Assembly (NCBI RefSeq): GCF_039812505.1
Contig: NZ_JBDIAQ010000003.1
Coordinates: forward strand, 12,605 to 76,604
Reading direction: 5' to 3'
Origin: Intrasporangium_A sp039812505
Lineage (GTDB): Bacteria > Actinomycetota > Actinomycetes > Actinomycetales > Dermatophilaceae
Length of the DNA: 64,000 bases
Within the stretch, counting starts at the first letter, position 1. Every line of letters starts with the position of its first letter. Below the pieces are notes generated by a model, which was not told the DNA's origin, made no database searches, and saw only the letters and a program-made list of their open reading frames with translations. Shown here in pieces: positions 1-8,387 of this stretch. The translations under genes were made by a program, and so were the position numbers.

Positions 1-947
1 GGTCCCGGCGACGGCGGCCGCGGCGCCACGACGCGCAGGGCCCCGGGCACGACCTCGACCTCCACCGGCAGCGGCGCGAACGGCTCGCCGTCGGCCTGCG
101 CGCGGACGCCGACCGCCTCCAGCCGGACCCGCACGGCTCGCCTGATCTCGACGTACGGGTGGCTGACGTGCCGTCCCGAGTAGACGGTGGGGAACACCCG
201 GAGGAACCTCGGGACCGAGACCTCGTGCAGGATGAGCACGTCGAAGCGCCCGTCCGTCGGGTCGGCGTCGGGACAGATGCGCATCCCACCGCCGAAGGAG
301 GCCGTGTTCGCGACCGCGACGAGCATCGCGCGGGTCTCGATGCGCTCCCCGTCGCACTCGACGACATAGGGGATGGGGCGGAAGACCGGCAGCTCGCGCA
401 GGATCGCCAGCCCGTAGCGCAGCTGCCCGCGGGGCCAGCGCATCGCCTCGGCCCGGGCCGCCACGACGGCGTCGAACCCGGCCCCGAGCACCCCGCCGAA
501 CCAGCGCCGGTCTCCCGGGGTGCAGACCCGTCCGGCATCGACCCGCCGGGTGTGCCCCGCCCGGATCAGCGATACCACGGCCTCGGGATCGCGCAGCGGA
601 AGCCCGAGGTTGCGGGCGAAGTCGTTGCCCGTACCGGTCGGCACGAGAGCCAGGTGCACGGTTCGTCCCGCGGTCAGGTTCACGCCGAGATGGGCCGTGC
701 CGTCGCCACCGACGACGCACAGGGTGTCGGCCCCCGCCTCGATGGCCGCCTCGGCCCGGGTCCGGGCGGCCGCCACCGAGTCGCCGCTCGCGTCCGTCAC
801 CCGCGCGCCGGCCCGACGGAGCAGCTCGATCGTGTGTCGGCCGGCCGACCGGCCGGCGCCCTTGCCCGCAGCCGGGTTGACCACGACGGCGACGTGCCGG
901 GCCGCCGCCCCGGCGCCGCCGGGCGGCGCGGAAAGGTGCTCGGACAC
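1..947 (-). CDS. Diacylglycerol/lipid kinase family protein, 3' end outside the window
   Basis: I translated this reading frame by hand from the minus strand; it is open to the window edge (about 315 codons visible). It starts at a GTG and soon shows the kinase phosphate loop NPAAGKG, then GGDGT and PTGTGNDFARNL, which are the nucleotide-binding motifs of the DAGK/YegS/sphingosine-kinase fold. This family phosphorylates lipid hydroxyls with ATP at the membrane. The C-terminal part (DGEPFAPLPVEVEV) is the usual beta-sandwich region, so little is missing. It begins 9 bases after the tatC stop and is probably last in the pafB-pafC-tatA-tatC run. The substrate cannot be told from sequence. Confidence 0.85.
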   Translation of the reverse strand, partial: MSEHLSAPPGGAGAAARHVAVVVNPAAGKGAGRSAGRHTIELLRRAGARVTDASGDSVAAARTRAEAAIEAGADTLCVVGGDGTAHLGVNLTAGRTVHLALVPTGTGNDFARNLGLPLRDPEAVVSLIRAGHTRRVDAGRVCTPGDRRWFGGVLGAGFDAVVAARAEAMRWPRGQLRYGLAILRELPVFRPIPYVVECDGERIETRAMLVAVANTASFGGGMRICPDADPTDGRFDVLILHEVSVPRFLRVFPTVYSGRHVSHPYVEIRRAVRVRLEAVGVRAQADGEPFAPLPVEVEVVPGALRVVAPRPPSPG

Positions 948-956
948 AGCCGAACG

Positions 957-1760
957 CTACAGGGCCGACGCCTGGTCGTCGGGGACGTCGAGCCAGTCCG
1001 GCTTGTTCCGCTCGCGCCGCCGGTCGAAGAAGAACGCCAGCCCGACCGAGGCGAAGAAGAGGACCACCATGGGCAGCGCCAGCACGATCATGGTGTACGC
1101 GTCCGGGGTCGGGGTCATGACCGCGGCGAAGACGAAGATCACCATGACGGCGGGTCGCCACGCCTTCAGCAGGGTGCGCGCCGGCAGGACGCCGGCCAGG
1201 TTGAGTGCCACGAGGAACACCGGCAGCAGGAAGGCGCACCCGAAGGCGAGGATGAACTTCAGCACGAAGTTGAGGTAGGCCGTGCCCTCCTGCAGGTTGT
1301 AGACCCCGGTCGGGGTGAAGTCGAGCAGCACGCCGACGGCCTTGGGCACCATGACGAACGCGGCGTAGCACCCGGCGAGGAACAGCGGCACGGCGGCGGC
1401 CGCGAACAGCCGGGTGACGCGCTTCTCCTTCTTCGTCAGCCCCGGGACGATGAAGCCCCAGATCTGCGACAGCCACACCGGCGAGGTGAGGATGACGCCG
1501 ACGAAGAGCGAGACGGTGATCTTCGTCGCGAACGGGTCGGTCATCCCGCCGAAGTTGATGTTGACCAGACCCGCGTCACCGCGCTCGGCGGCGACGTCCT
1601 TGAGCGGTTTGAGCAGCCGGCCGATGATCGCGTCGTAGTAGATCCAGCCGACGACCGCCCCGGCGAGGACCGCCCCGCCCGAGATCATGACGCGGTTGCG
1701 CAGCTCCCGCAGGTGGTCGGCCAGCGACATCCGCCCTTCGGGGTTGCGTTTGCGCAGCAC
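957..1760 (-). CDS. tatC: Sec-independent (twin-arginine) translocase subunit TatC
   Basis: This is the multi-spanning receptor subunit of the Tat pathway, which exports folded proteins with RR signal peptides across the cytoplasmic membrane. The protein has 267 residues and begins at GTG. The N-terminus NPEGRMSLADHLRELRNRV is the conserved cytoplasmic TatC segment that contacts the twin-arginine signal, and about six hydrophobic helices follow. The C-terminal tail is charged. It lies 52 bases downstream of tatA, the usual actinobacterial order after pafBC. Length and motifs are normal. Confidence 0.97.
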   Translation of the reverse strand: MLRKRNPEGRMSLADHLRELRNRVMISGGAVLAGAVVGWIYYDAIIGRLLKPLKDVAAERGDAGLVNINFGGMTDPFATKITVSLFVGVILTSPVWLSQIWGFIVPGLTKKEKRVTRLFAAAAVPLFLAGCYAAFVMVPKAVGVLLDFTPTGVYNLQEGTAYLNFVLKFILAFGCAFLLPVFLVALNLAGVLPARTLLKAWRPAVMVIFVFAAVMTPTPDAYTMIVLALPMVVLFFASVGLAFFFDRRRERNKPDWLDVPDDQASAL

Positions 1761-1812
1761 GGACGGCCTTCAGCTCACGACTCGGCAGGACTTCGTCGGT
1801 ATGCCGCCCGGC

Positions 1813-2109
1813 TCACACCGTGGTGTCGCCGCGGAGCCGCTCGGCCTCCGCGCGCGCCTCGGCAGCCTTGCGCTCGGCCTCGTCCGCCCGGGCCTCGGCG
1901 GCGCGCCGCTCCTCGTCCTTGGTGACGACGTCGCCCTTGATGGTGGCCTGCGAGGCGGCGCCGTCCTTCTTCATCTCGTCGACCTCGGACTTGAAGACCC
2001 GGGCCGAACGGCCGACGCTGCGCGCCATGTCGGGCAGCTTCTTCCACCCGAACAGGGCGATGATGATGATCGCGATGATGATGAGCTCTGGGGCTCCCAG
2101 GCCGGCCAT
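1813..2109 (-). CDS. tatA: Sec-independent translocase protein TatA/TatE
   Basis: This 98-residue pore-forming subunit of the Tat translocase has one N-terminal membrane helix (ELIIIAIIIIALFG, residues 8-21) and the hinge FGWKKLPD. An amphipathic helix (ARSVGRSARVFKSEVDEM) follows. The last 45 residues are an Ala/Glu/Arg-rich charged coiled tail with repeated AEARADEAERKAAEARAEAE-type heptads. A GAGGAG ribosome-binding site lies just upstream of the ATG. It sits between pafC and tatC, as in most actinobacteria. Confidence 0.96.
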   Translation of the reverse strand: MAGLGAPELIIIAIIIIALFGWKKLPDMARSVGRSARVFKSEVDEMKKDGAASQATIKGDVVTKDEERRAAEARADEAERKAAEARAEAERLRGDTTV

Positions 2110-2205
2110 GGTCGTCTCCTCAGACGTCTGGGCCCGGCCGAGGGCCGGGGCGATGCGGTGCTGCGTCTGCCAGTGTACGTTGCCGGGCCGGGCCCGGTGC
2201 CGGCC

Positions 2206-3222
2206 TCAGCCCGCGCCCGGCCCGTCGCCCACGCCCGGCCCGTCGCCCGTGGTTGCACCCGTCCGGTAGGCCCGCAGCGCGTCGCGCGCCTCCTCGGCGA
2301 TCCGGGCGGCCAGCTCGACCGGACGCACGACGCGCGCGGCACCGCCCAGCTGCAGCACCAGACGGCGGACGAGGGCGACGTCGGCGACCCGCAGCGTCAC
2401 GAGCGCCGAGCCGTCGGCCCGGTGCTGCACCGACTCGGTCGGGTAGTAGTCGCCGATCCAGGCCGCCTCCGGGCTCGCCTCGATGACGACGACGATGTCG
2501 TCGTCGCCGGGCACGAAGACCTCGTCGCCGGGGTCGCGCGGTCGCGCCCCCTCCGGTGGCGTGCCGTCGACGGGCAGCACGGTGGCCGCCTCGACCCGGT
2601 CGAGCCGGAACATCCGCACCCCCTGCGCCCGGTGGCACCATCCCTCGAGGTACCAGTGCCCGTCCAGGTTGAGCACGCGCATCGGGTCGACGTCACGCTC
2701 GGTGGCCTCGTCGCGGGAGGGCACCCAGTAGGTCAGGTGCAGCCGCCGGTGGCCTCCGAGCGCGGTGCGGACCGGCCCCATCGCCGGGTGCCGGCTTCCG
2801 TCGTCGATCTCGAGGTCGAGGGCCGGTCCGTCCAGCGCCGCGCTCGCCGCGCGCAGCTTGGCCAACGTCCGTTCGACCACGTCGGGCCGCACGAGCGAGG
2901 CGACGAGCGCGTGCAGGCCCGCCGTCAGGGTGACCGCCTCGTCGCGTGTCAGCCGCATCGGCGCGGCGATGTCGTCGGCGTTGGACAGGTAGATGTGTCC
3001 GTCCTCCCACTGCGCGTCGATGAGCTCCGCGTGCGTGCCGCCGGGGGTGCCGCAGACGAACAGCAGGCTGAGGTCCTGCTCGACCTGCTGCGTGGTGACC
3101 CCGAACTCGGCCGCCGCCTGCGCGACCGGCACCCCGGGGTGCTGCAGCAGCCACGGCACCATCGTCAGCAGCCGCTGCAACCGCTGGGTCGCGGTCTCCG
3201 GCGGGCGGCCCCGCGGCGTCAT
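2206..3222 (-). CDS. pafC: WYL-domain transcriptional regulator PafC
   Basis: PafC is the partner of PafB. In mycobacteria the PafBC heterodimer activates the LexA-independent DNA-damage response. The 338-residue protein has an N-terminal winged-helix region (RLQRLLTMVPWLLQHPGV, then AAAEFGVTTQQVEQDLSLL), a WYL domain in the middle (LHLTYWVPSRDEATERDVDP with HWYLEGWC) and a C-terminal WCX-type extension. The reading frame is open further upstream, but the ATG at 3222 overlaps the pafB stop as ATGA, which is typical of coupled pafBC, so I chose it. The upstream extension is a shadow of pafB. Confidence 0.93.
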   Translation of the reverse strand: MTPRGRPPETATQRLQRLLTMVPWLLQHPGVPVAQAAAEFGVTTQQVEQDLSLLFVCGTPGGTHAELIDAQWEDGHIYLSNADDIAAPMRLTRDEAVTLTAGLHALVASLVRPDVVERTLAKLRAASAALDGPALDLEIDDGSRHPAMGPVRTALGGHRRLHLTYWVPSRDEATERDVDPMRVLNLDGHWYLEGWCHRAQGVRMFRLDRVEAATVLPVDGTPPEGARPRDPGDEVFVPGDDDIVVVIEASPEAAWIGDYYPTESVQHRADGSALVTLRVADVALVRRLVLQLGGAARVVRPVELAARIAEEARDALRAYRTGATTGDGPGVGDGPGAG

Positions 3223-4205
3223 CGCGCCGCCCACTCGTGGGCGTGGGCCGCGCCGGCGAGTGCGGCCCGGACCAGCTCGACCAGCTCGTCGGGCGCGAGG
3301 GCCACCGCCGCCGCGCCGAGCGCGGCCACCTCGTGCTCGGTCCGCCCGCGCACCCACGCCACCTCCAGCTCGACCCAGTCCGGCCCGGCCGGCGCCTCGC
3401 GCAACGCCTGCCGTCGCAGGCTGTGGCCCGTGCCCCGGCGCACGCGGACGAGGGCCGTGCCCGGCTCGTCGTCGGGCTCGGACGTCCGCAGGTCCAGCGC
3501 GATGCCGGCGTCGTGCGGCACCTCGTAGCAGCCCGGCCGACCCTGCCGGCGCACCGGGCCCACCACCCGGCCCAGGCGGAAGGCCCGCTGCTCGCCCCGG
3601 TCGAGGTCGTGCGCGGCCAGGTACCACCGGCCGTGCCAGCTCTTCAGGGTCCACGGCTGAACATGGCGGGTCGAGACGGTGCCGTCGGCCCGCCGGTAGT
3701 CGAAGACGATCGGCTGCCGGGCCAGGACCGCGGCGTGGACGGCGGGAAAGGCCGGCTCCCTCGTGCGGATCCGGGGCTCCACCCCCGCGGGCACCGACTC
3801 GTCGACCTCCACGCCGGCCAGCCGCAGCTTGCGCAGTGCCGCCGCCGCCGACCCGCTGATGCTGGCTCCCGACCAGGCCCGGGCGGCGAGGGCGAGGGCG
3901 ACCAGCTCGTCCGGCGCGAAGGAGATCGCCGGCAAGGTCGTCTCCGATGAGTCGATCCGGTAGCCGACCTCGTCGTCGAAGAATGGGTCCAGCACGGTGG
4001 CCCGGACCTGGATGCCGAGCTCGCGCAGGTCGTCCTTGTCGCGCTCGAACATCCGGTCGAACGCCTCGACGGACGAGGCGGTGCGGTAGTCGTCGATCGA
4101 CTGGCGCAGGCGCTGCTTCGAGACGGGCCGGCGCGCCGACTTCAGCGCGAGGATGAGGTTGAGCAGCCGCTCCGTCTTCTCGGCGGAGGGCGAGGCAGGG
4201 CTCAT
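3219..4205 (-). CDS. pafB: WYL-domain transcriptional regulator PafB
   Basis: This 328-residue regulator is the first gene of pafBC. The N-terminal winged helix (KTERLLNLILALKSARRPVSKQ) is followed by a WYL domain: PIVFDYRRADGTVSTRHVQP and then WHGRWYLAAHD, which gives the family its name. It overlaps pafC by 4 bases. There is no Shine-Dalgarno site. A TAGGTT hexamer sits 6 bases from the ATG, so the mRNA is probably leaderless. A divergent, equally spaced promoter serves the DUF3866 gene in the same 33-bp gap. Confidence 0.94.
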   Translation of the reverse strand: MSPASPSAEKTERLLNLILALKSARRPVSKQRLRQSIDDYRTASSVEAFDRMFERDKDDLRELGIQVRATVLDPFFDDEVGYRIDSSETTLPAISFAPDELVALALAARAWSGASISGSAAAALRKLRLAGVEVDESVPAGVEPRIRTREPAFPAVHAAVLARQPIVFDYRRADGTVSTRHVQPWTLKSWHGRWYLAAHDLDRGEQRAFRLGRVVGPVRRQGRPGCYEVPHDAGIALDLRTSEPDDEPGTALVRVRRGTGHSLRRQALREAPAGPDWVELEVAWVRGRTEHEVAALGAAAVALAPDELVELVRAALAGAAHAHEWAAR

Positions 4206-4238
4206 GGCGTCAACCTATCCGGTCGGTACATTCACGAC
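4206..4238. promoter_or_regulatory. Back-to-back leaderless promoters for pafB and the DUF3866 gene
   Basis: In the 33-bp gap, TAGGTT (minus strand, 4212-4217) lies 6 bases from the pafB ATG, and TACATT (plus strand, 4227-4232) lies 6 bases from the ATG at 4239. Both fit the actinobacterial TANNNT -10 element placed so that transcription starts at the start codon. The two -35 regions would lie inside the opposite gene's -10 region or coding start. Confidence 0.6.
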
Positions 4239-5345
4239 ATGATCCAGTGGCGGTCCGGTGTCGTCGTGCAGCAGCGCTCCGGCTGGGCGGGCGCGAGGGA
4301 GTATGCCGCTCGGCTCGACTCCGGCGAGACGGTCCGGGCGCTCGGGTACGTCGACGTGGTCGGCGAGCTCGCGCCCGGTACCCGGGTGCTGCTCAACACG
4401 ACCGCGCTCGAGCGCGGCCTGGGCACGGGTGGCCTGGCCATCGTGGTGGCCGCACCCGACGCCCTGCCCCGGCCGGTGCCCGAGGTGACCGCGGTGCCGG
4501 GCCATCTCGTCAAGGCGCGCTACACACCGAGCCAGACGATGGTGCTCGGCGTGGACGAGCAGGACAGCGCGCACCACGCGGTCCTGCGGGACGCCGACGA
4601 CCTGGCCGGTCTGCCGGTCGTCGTCGCCGACCTGCACTCGGCGCTGCCGGCGATCGTCGCCGGGGCGCGGGCCGTCGAACCGGCGGTCGTGGTCGCCTAC
4701 GTCATGACGGACGGCGGCGCCCTGCCGCTCGACTTCTCCCGCACGGTCGCCGGGTTGCGGGACGCGGGCTGGCTGGCCGCGTCGATCACCGTCGGCCAGG
4801 CGCACGGCGGCGACCTCGAGGCGGTCACCGTGCACACCGGCCTGCTGGCTGCCCGGCACGTCGTCGGGGCGGACCTCGTGGTCGTCGCGCAGGGCCCCGG
4901 CAACCTCGGCACCGGCACCCGGTGGGGCTTCTCCGGCACGTCGGCCGGCGAGGCGGTCAACGCCGCCGGCGTCCTGCACGGGCGTCCGGTCTGCGCTCTG
5001 CGCGTCTCGCAGGCCGACCGGCGCGAGCGGCACCGCGGGCTCTCGCACCACAGCCGCACGGCATACGGGCGGGTTGCGCTGGTCGCCGCGGACGTGCCCG
5101 TGCCCGTGCTGCCCGGCGCCTTCGGGCAGCTGGTGCGAGCGCAGGCGCACGAGCTGTGCGCGGGTACCGCCGGGCGGCTGGCTGCGCACGACGTGTCCTG
5201 CGACGGCCTCGACGCGGCCCTGCGCGCGGTCCCGGTGCCGCTGTCGACGATGGGGCGGGCCTACCAGGACGACCGGGCCGGCTTCCTCGCCTCGGCGGTC
5301 GCCGGCCGGTTCGCCGCCGCCCTGCTGTCGGGGGCCGGACCGTGA
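4239..5345 (+). CDS. DUF3866 family protein
   Basis: A 368-residue conserved actinobacterial protein of unknown function that is regularly found beside pafBC. I recognise the family from its opening (IQWRSGVVVQQRSGWAGAREYAARL) and from the segments NTTALERGLGTGG, DLHSALPAIVAG and GPGNLGTGTRWGFSGTSAGEAVN. The GPGNLGTGTRWGFSG stretch is glycine-rich and could bind a nucleotide, but that is only a guess. It is divergent from pafB with a leaderless-type promoter, and its end is 16 bases from the convergent FKBP gene. There is no signal peptide or membrane helix. Confidence 0.85.
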   Translation: MIQWRSGVVVQQRSGWAGAREYAARLDSGETVRALGYVDVVGELAPGTRVLLNTTALERGLGTGGLAIVVAAPDALPRPVPEVTAVPGHLVKARYTPSQTMVLGVDEQDSAHHAVLRDADDLAGLPVVVADLHSALPAIVAGARAVEPAVVVAYVMTDGGALPLDFSRTVAGLRDAGWLAASITVGQAHGGDLEAVTVHTGLLAARHVVGADLVVVAQGPGNLGTGTRWGFSGTSAGEAVNAAGVLHGRPVCALRVSQADRRERHRGLSHHSRTAYGRVALVAADVPVPVLPGAFGQLVRAQAHELCAGTAGRLAAHDVSCDGLDAALRAVPVPLSTMGRAYQDDRAGFLASAVAGRFAAALLSGAGP

Positions 5346-5361
5346 CGGGAACGCCGCGCGG

Positions 5362-5748
5362 CTACCGCACGTCCTCGAGGTCGACCACGAAGATGAGGGT
5401 CTCCCCCGGTCCGATCGCCGCGCCGGCGCCCTTGTCGCCGTAGGCGAGCTCGGGTGGGACGGTCAGCCGGCGCCGGCCACCGATCTTCATCCCGGCGATG
5501 CCGCGGTCCCAGCCGGGGATCACCATGCCGACTCCGAGGCGGAACTCCAGCGGCCGGCCCCGCCCCCACGAGGAGTCGAACTCCTCGCCGGTCGAGCGCG
5601 CGACCCCGACGTAGTGGGCGCTGACGGTGTCGCCGGCCTTCGCCTCGGGACCGTCGCCCACGATGAGGTCCTCGACGACCAGCTCGGTCGGGGCCTCGCC
5701 CTCGGGGAAGTCGATCTCGGGCTTGGTGCGGTGCGGGTCGAGGGCCAT
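5362..5748 (-). CDS. FKBP-type peptidyl-prolyl cis-trans isomerase
   Basis: A 128-residue cytosolic single-domain FKBP. The family catalyses prolyl cis-trans isomerisation. The active-site residues are visible: SAHYVG, EFDSSW, MVIPGWDRGI (the Trp at the base of the pocket), ELAYGDKG and IFVVDLEDV. An AGGAGAG ribosome-binding site precedes the ATG. It follows a larger FKBP lipoprotein gene by 74 bases and both lie between pafA and pafB, a placement common in actinobacteria. Confidence 0.95.
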   Translation of the reverse strand: MALDPHRTKPEIDFPEGEAPTELVVEDLIVGDGPEAKAGDTVSAHYVGVARSTGEEFDSSWGRGRPLEFRLGVGMVIPGWDRGIAGMKIGGRRRLTVPPELAYGDKGAGAAIGPGETLIFVVDLEDVR

Positions 5749-5822
5749 GCTGCTCTCCTGGCTGGGGGTCGTGCGTCGGGCGTCGTGCGTCGCTGGTCGG
5801 GTGGCGCCGGCCGAGCCGCCGG

Positions 5823-6869
5823 TCAGTACGCGTCGAGGATGTCGACGACGAAGACGAGCGTGTCGGTACCGGAGATCTTGTCACCCATGCCCTGGGCGCC
5901 GTAGCCGTCCGCCGGTGGGATGACGAGCAGCACGCGGCTGCCGACCTTCTTGCCGACGAGGGTCTTGTCCCAGCCGGCGATCACCGCCCCGACGCCGATC
6001 GGGAAGTCGGCGGGCGTCCCGCGCTGCCAGGACGAGTCGAAGACGGAGCCGTCCTTCCAGAGCACGCCGTGGTACTGGGCGGTGATCGTCTGGCCCTTCT
6101 GCACGGCCGGCCCGGTGCCCTCGATGAGCGTGGCCTGCTCGGTCCTGGTCGGCGCGGCGCTCTTCGGGATCGTCACGGTCGGCGCCTTGGTCGGGCCGTC
6201 GGGGAAGGTGACCGTGGGCAGACCGGCCGGGCTCGGCCGCTGCGTGCCGGTGATCTCGGTGAGCCCGGTGCGCACGCTCTTGACATCGGCGACCACGACG
6301 ATCGTGTCGGTGGGCCCGATGCCGAGGTTCGTGTTGCCGGCACTGCCGAAGCCCTCGCCAGGCGGGATCGTGAACGCGACCCTAGAGCCTCGCTGGACCC
6401 CGGTCAGCCCCTTGGCGATGCCCTTGACGATGTCGGTGCGGGCGAGCCGGAAGCCCTCGGCGGTGCGGCCCTTGCCGTACCCGTCGTCGAGCAGCTTGCC
6501 GCTCGTCCCGTTGAAGATCTGGGCCCGGATGAAGACGGTGTCCTTCGCGGTCGACTCCGGCCCGGTGCCTTTCACCAGGACGTGGCTGGTGACGGTGCTC
6601 GTGGACACCGGTTTGGCGGTGAACTTGACCTTGGGGGCGGTCTTGAAGTCGACCGGCCCGCTCGCGGTGACCGCGTCGATGCCGACCGCACCGGGCAGTG
6701 GGGTGGCGACCGCCGCGGTGCCTCCGGTGGTGGCGCCTTGGGTCGCCGGCGTGCCGGACGAGCCGCACGCGGCGAGGAGGGACAGGCCGAGCGCGGCGAC
6801 GATGGCCGCCGCTGGACGGGTGGGACGCACGAGGACCTCAGAGGTGGTAGGGGGCGCAGGCGTGGTCAC
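5823..6869 (-). CDS. Lipoprotein with two tandem FKBP-type isomerase domains
   Basis: A 348-residue secreted lipoprotein. A hydrophobic stretch ends in the lipobox LLAAC (Cys35), and a low-complexity Ser/Thr/Ala/Gly linker follows. There are two FKBP domains. The C-terminal one (about residues 235-348) keeps the pocket residues: AQYHGV, VFDSSW, VIAGWDKTL, DGYGAQG and FVVDI. The N-terminal one (about 75-200) keeps the fold pattern but reads IVKGIAKGL where VIxGWDxxL is expected and has no FDSSW, so it is probably non-catalytic. The start is a GTG; a later GTG at 6836 is possible. The likely role is folding of exported proteins at the outer face of the membrane. Confidence 0.93.
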   Translation of the reverse strand: MTTPAPPTTSEVLVRPTRPAAAIVAALGLSLLAACGSSGTPATQGATTGGTAAVATPLPGAVGIDAVTASGPVDFKTAPKVKFTAKPVSTSTVTSHVLVKGTGPESTAKDTVFIRAQIFNGTSGKLLDDGYGKGRTAEGFRLARTDIVKGIAKGLTGVQRGSRVAFTIPPGEGFGSAGNTNLGIGPTDTIVVVADVKSVRTGLTEITGTQRPSPAGLPTVTFPDGPTKAPTVTIPKSAAPTRTEQATLIEGTGPAVQKGQTITAQYHGVLWKDGSVFDSSWQRGTPADFPIGVGAVIAGWDKTLVGKKVGSRVLLVIPPADGYGAQGMGDKISGTDTLVFVVDILDAY

Positions 6870-6912
6870 TGTAACCCGCGAAGGTATGAGCGGCTGCGCC
6901 CGCCCGGACCGG

Positions 6913-8307
6913 TCAGAGCACGCGGTGGCGAGGCGGCGCGGACCGTTCGATCGACTCCATGAGCCGCTCGACCCGCTCGTCGACCGCGCGGAACGGGTCC
7001 TTGCACAGGACGGTGCGCTGCGCCTGGTCGTTCAGCTTCAGGTGCACCCAGTCGACGGTGAAGTCGCGGCCGTGGGCCTGTGCCGCCCGGATGAAGTCGC
7101 CCCGCAGCTTGGCGCGGGTGGTCTGGGGCGGGCGCACCTTGGCCTCGAAGATCTCGACGTCACTGGCGACCCGGGCAGCCCGGCCGTGCGCCTGCAGCAG
7201 GTTGAACAGACCGCGGCGCCGGTTGATGTCGTGGTAGGCCAGGTCGATCTGCAGCACCCGTGGGTCGGACAGCCCCAGCCCGTGCCTGGCCCGGTACCGC
7301 TCGATGAGCTGGTGCTTGATCACCCAGTCGATCTCCGTCGCGACGAGGTCGAGCTCGCCGGTGCCGATCGCGTCGAGCGCTCGGCCCCACAGGTCGAGCA
7401 CGTGCTTGACGTCGTCCGAGACGATTCCCTCGCGGTCGACGAACCCGGCCGCCTGGTCGTGGTACTCCCGCTGCATCTCGAGCGCCGACATCTCGCGGCC
7501 GTTGGCGAGCCGCACGGTGGCCCGCCCGGTGACGTCGTGGCTGATCGTGCGGATCGCCCGGATCGGGTTCTCGAGGGTCAGGTCGCGCATGACCACGCCC
7601 GCCTCGATCATCTGCAGGACGAGGTCGGCCGACCCGACCTTGAGCAGGGTCGTCGTCTCGGACAGGTTGGAGTCGCCGACGATGACGTGCAGGCGCCGGT
7701 ACTTCTCGGCGTCGGCGTGCGGCTCGTCGCGGGTGTTGATGATCGGCCGCGAGCGGGTCGTCGCGGACGACACGCCCTCCCAGATGTGGTCGGCTCGCTG
7801 GCTCACCGCGAACGTCGCCCCGTGCGGCGTGGCGACGACCTTGCCCGCGCCGCAGGTGATCTGGCGGCTGATCAGGAACGGGATGAACATGTCCGACACG
7901 CGCTGGAAGTCGCCGGCTCGGCTGTAGAGGTAGTTCTCGTGACAGCCGTAGGAGTTGCCCGCCGAGTCGGTGTTGTTCTTGAAGACGAAGATCTCGCCCT
8001 CGACGCCGTCGTCCGCGAGCCGCAGCTGGGCATCCTCGACGAGACCCTCGAGGATGCGCTCGCCCGCCTTGTCCTGGATGACGAGCTCGCGCACCGAGTC
8101 GCACTCGGCCGTCGCGTACTCGGGATGTGAGCCGACGTCGAGGTAGAGCCGGGCGCCGTTGCCCAGGAAGACGTTGCTGGACCGCCCCCAGGCGACCACC
8201 TTGCGGAAGAGGTAGCGGGCCACCTCGTCGGGCGTGAGCCGGCGCTGGCCACGCGTGGTGCACGTGACGCCGTACTCGTTCTCGATCCCGAAGATGCGCC
8301 GCTGCAT
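6913..8307 (-). CDS. pafA: Pup--protein ligase PafA
   Basis: PafA attaches the C-terminal glutamate of Pup to lysines of target proteins with ATP. The protein has 464 residues, close to the usual ~450-480. The glutamine-synthetase-like nucleotide site starts at MQRRIFGIENEYGV. YLDVGSHPEYAT carries the catalytic Asp57. Further conserved blocks are KNNTDSAGNSYGCHENYL and RPIINTRDEPHAD. It differs from Dop by lacking the ~40-residue loop after the first strand. The gene is separated from prcA by ~12 kb here, which is unusual. A TAGAGT box sits 6 bases before the ATG, suggesting a leaderless mRNA. Confidence 0.97.
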   Translation of the reverse strand: MQRRIFGIENEYGVTCTTRGQRRLTPDEVARYLFRKVVAWGRSSNVFLGNGARLYLDVGSHPEYATAECDSVRELVIQDKAGERILEGLVEDAQLRLADDGVEGEIFVFKNNTDSAGNSYGCHENYLYSRAGDFQRVSDMFIPFLISRQITCGAGKVVATPHGATFAVSQRADHIWEGVSSATTRSRPIINTRDEPHADAEKYRRLHVIVGDSNLSETTTLLKVGSADLVLQMIEAGVVMRDLTLENPIRAIRTISHDVTGRATVRLANGREMSALEMQREYHDQAAGFVDREGIVSDDVKHVLDLWGRALDAIGTGELDLVATEIDWVIKHQLIERYRARHGLGLSDPRVLQIDLAYHDINRRRGLFNLLQAHGRAARVASDVEIFEAKVRPPQTTRAKLRGDFIRAAQAHGRDFTVDWVHLKLNDQAQRTVLCKDPFRAVDERVERLMESIERSAPPRHRVL

Positions 8308-8319
8308 GGATCCACTCTA
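8308..8319 (-). promoter_or_regulatory. Leaderless promoter -10 box of pafA
   Basis: TAGAGT (minus strand, 8314-8319) lies 6 bases from the pafA ATG, and no Shine-Dalgarno site is seen. Confidence 0.55.
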
Positions 8320-8387
8320 GGTGGCCGGGCTTTCGCCCGCCGCGAACGCGGGTTCCCGCGGGCGGCCGGACGTGCTCTGCTTGCCGG

